This document shows positions 24,560-25,836 of a DNA stretch of 25,836 nucleotides, piece after piece. Within the stretch, counting starts at the first letter, position 1; each line of letters opens with the position of its first letter. The stretch is from a virus. A model generated the notes under the pieces. It ran no database searches, was not told the DNA's origin, and was given only the letters and a program-made list of their open reading frames with translations. The DNA lies in the IMG/VR virus record IMGVR_UViG_3300010318_000040, positions 1 through 25,836 of that record, one strand, 5' to 3'. The translations under genes were made by a program, and so were the position numbers.

Positions 24560-25836
24560 TTATTTCCTCTCTAAAGTTCCGTTTGGATAGCTTGAAGTAT
24601 AGTAATCTCGTGTAAAGGTAACGCCAGAAATATCTTCACCAGATGCGATAACATCTTTTACCATATTTATTGTACTATTTGAAACATTAAAACTTAAATA
24701 GAGATCTTTTAATCCAACAACATCGTTAGATTCTGGGTATGCTTCAATCTCTATAACATCATTAGGCGAAGAAGTTTCTGTGATATTTACAGTGTTTAGA
24801 ATGACTTCTCCTTTTTCATAATCAACGATTCCAGCATCTTTGGCAACAACAACTCTGTTATTGTTAGAATCAATCTTGACTAATGAGAGAATGCCAGTTT
24901 TTATATCAAGAGATGTTGGGCGAGTGAGAAAAACATTCGAAGCTTCTGCAGCATTAGATATAGTATTCACTCCAGTGCCTACGTTAGGAGTATCTGTAAG
25001 GTACACTACAGAGGACTCGCCAGCAATCTTAAATCCAGTCGATTTGATATTCCCTCCAGAGGGTTTTGCATGGAACTTATTACCAAAACACAACTCATAT
25101 TGTGCAAACTGGTTCTTCAATACTTTCATATCTCTTCTAATCTTCACTTTCGTGATGTTTGAAGTGATTGCTGTATCAACTCTATCAATCAGTTGAAGAA
25201 TCTTACTATACTTAAATCTTCCACCAAACTTATTAATATCAACATCCTTTGAATAAGAACTCAAAGCACCAATAACACTTGACTTCAGATCATCAACATT
25301 CGATGTTTGTGTTGTGTTATAGTAAACAGAAGATTCAATTTCAACATAAAGAACTTTCAGATCTATAATCTTCTGATTAATACCAGCGATTGAGTACTGC
25401 TTAATCTTATTCAGAATACGCTGCTTATCAAAGTCTGAAACATATGTACCATTCTTTGGTTTGATACTGATCTGAACAGTACCATATTGTGGAGGACTTA
25501 ATTCTTCTCCACCAACAACAGCAACTGATTCTGTATTGGGGTAGATTGATTGAATAATCGCCTCATAGTCTCTTGCTGTTACCGCTCTATACTGTGCAGA
25601 ATAGAGTCTAGGGGCGAAGTACTTGATTGAGGATACATTCTCTATCTCACCGCCGTTCATCGCCTTCTGAACGGTTGTAACGGGCACTGATGCAGAAGGA
25701 ATGACTCTTATTTCTGATTCATCAACAAAGTTTCCTTGGAAATCAAATGCTGATGGACCATTACCATCTTCTCCATCAGTTACAATATAGCGAACAGTAA
25801 TAACTGAGTTAGTTTCAAGTTTTTTACCAAAATATC
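24560..25836 (-). CDS. gp6: gp6 baseplate wedge subunit (partial, 5' end beyond right edge)
   Basis: The C-terminal 424 residues of the gp6 baseplate wedge protein; in T4 two gp6 copies and gp7 build each wedge core and gp6 forms the inner ring (baseplate J-like family). The frame is open to the right edge: 25834-25688 translates without stop, including YFGKKLETNSVITVRYIVTD and GPSAFDFQGNF. A GTG at 25687 is therefore only an internal Val codon. Further motifs are SSIKYFAPRLYSAQYRAVTA, RDYEAIIQSIYPN, VVGGEELSPPQYGTV and ISIKP, typical of gp6. T4 gp6 is about 660 aa, so about a third is missing if lengths are similar. The gene ends 3 nt before the start of the gp7-like giant, and the giant's Shine-Dalgarno (24571-24564) lies in the last codons of gp6, implying coupled translation of the two partners. 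Confidence 0.94.
   Translation of the reverse strand, partial: YFGKKLETNSVITVRYIVTDGEDGNGPSAFDFQGNFVDESEIRVIPSASVPVTTVQKAMNGGEIENVSSIKYFAPRLYSAQYRAVTARDYEAIIQSIYPNTESVAVVGGEELSPPQYGTVQISIKPKNGTYVSDFDKQRILNKIKQYSIAGINQKIIDLKVLYVEIESSVYYNTTQTSNVDDLKSSVIGALSSYSKDVDINKFGGRFKYSKILQLIDRVDTAITSNITKVKIRRDMKVLKNQFAQYELCFGNKFHAKPSGGNIKSTGFKIAGESSVVYLTDTPNVGTGVNTISNAAEASNVFLTRPTSLDIKTGILSLVKIDSNNNRVVVAKDAGIVDYEKGEVILNTVNITETSSPNDVIEIEAYPESNDVVGLKDLYLSFNVSNSTINMVKDVIASGEDISGVTFTRDYYTSSYPNGTLERK
24564..24571 (-). promoter_or_regulatory. Shine-Dalgarno GAGAGGAA for the 4115-aa gene
   Basis: GAGAGGAA on the minus strand lies 7 nt upstream of the ATG at 24556, one of the best-placed ribosome binding sites in the window. 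It lies within the final codons of gp6 and fixes the start of the giant gene. Confidence 0.8.

Noticed and set aside
24664-24671. AATAAATA late-promoter-like box inside gp6
   Set aside because: One base off the strict T4 core, within coding sequence and 108 nt from the next start; expected by chance in AT-rich DNA.
24840-25196. Plus-strand open frame of 118 codons within gp6
   Set aside because: It lies antisense to well-recognised gp6 sequence, has no recognisable protein features and no ribosome binding context. All plus-strand frames in the window are of this kind (another is 5705-6016).
24560-25687. gp6 starting at the GTG at 25687
   Set aside because: The frame continues upstream without a stop to the right edge and encodes gp6-like sequence, so the GTG is an internal Val codon of a truncated gene.
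1-25836. CRISPR arrays, tRNAs, insertion sequences, attachment sites, defence genes
   Set aside because: No direct-repeat/spacer pattern, cloverleaf, transposase frame or enzyme motif was seen; almost every base is accounted for by structural genes.

Overview
The window is part of the virion structural module of a T4-like myovirus, most likely a marine cyanomyovirus or a close relative. The DNA is AT-rich, every gene lies on the minus strand, and the genes are packed with gaps of 1-37 nt or overlaps. The order, read in the direction of transcription (right to left), is that of T4: gp6, a gp7-like protein, gp8, a large protein where T4 has genes 9-12, several small proteins, a fibre-like protein where T4 has wac, then gp13. 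No host-metabolism gene, RNA gene, insertion sequence, CRISPR array or plus-strand gene is supported, and no stretch over 300 nt lacks a gene.

Right to left: the C-terminal 424 residues of baseplate wedge gp6 run off the right edge (25836-24560). Next is a 4115-residue protein (24556-12209) whose first ~300 residues, plus a short block near residue 2414, resemble the conserved C-terminal core of T4 gp7. The rest is a mosaic of repeated beta modules and a YHYH-like domain. A late-promoter-like TATAAATA separates it from gp8 (12178-10619, 519 aa). Then comes a 2456-residue protein with an N-terminal DUF4815 region (10615-3245). Two small overlapping genes follow (72 aa and 57 aa), then a second TATAAATA. 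This leads into a 75-aa structural-type protein, a 578-aa fibre-like protein, a 64-aa coiled-coil protein, and neck protein gp13 (662 to beyond the left edge).

The two giant genes occupy 19,719 of 25,836 bases (about 76%). gp6, the gp7-like protein and gp8 should form the inner baseplate wedge. By position, the DUF4815 giant may replace the peripheral baseplate and fibre-attachment proteins (T4 gp9-gp12), and the 578-aa protein may fill the fibritin/whisker slot beside the neck. These placements rest on synteny and remembered T4 sequence, not on alignments.

I found no evidence of a new enzymatic or defence system. The most unusual points are: the gp7 core apparently split by roughly 2,190 residues; beta repeats shared between three neighbouring baseplate proteins; a YHYH-like domain lacking its signature histidines; an 8-bp perfect stem-loop near the end of gp8; and two C-terminal GGNF tails whose codons also spell the next gene's ribosome binding site.
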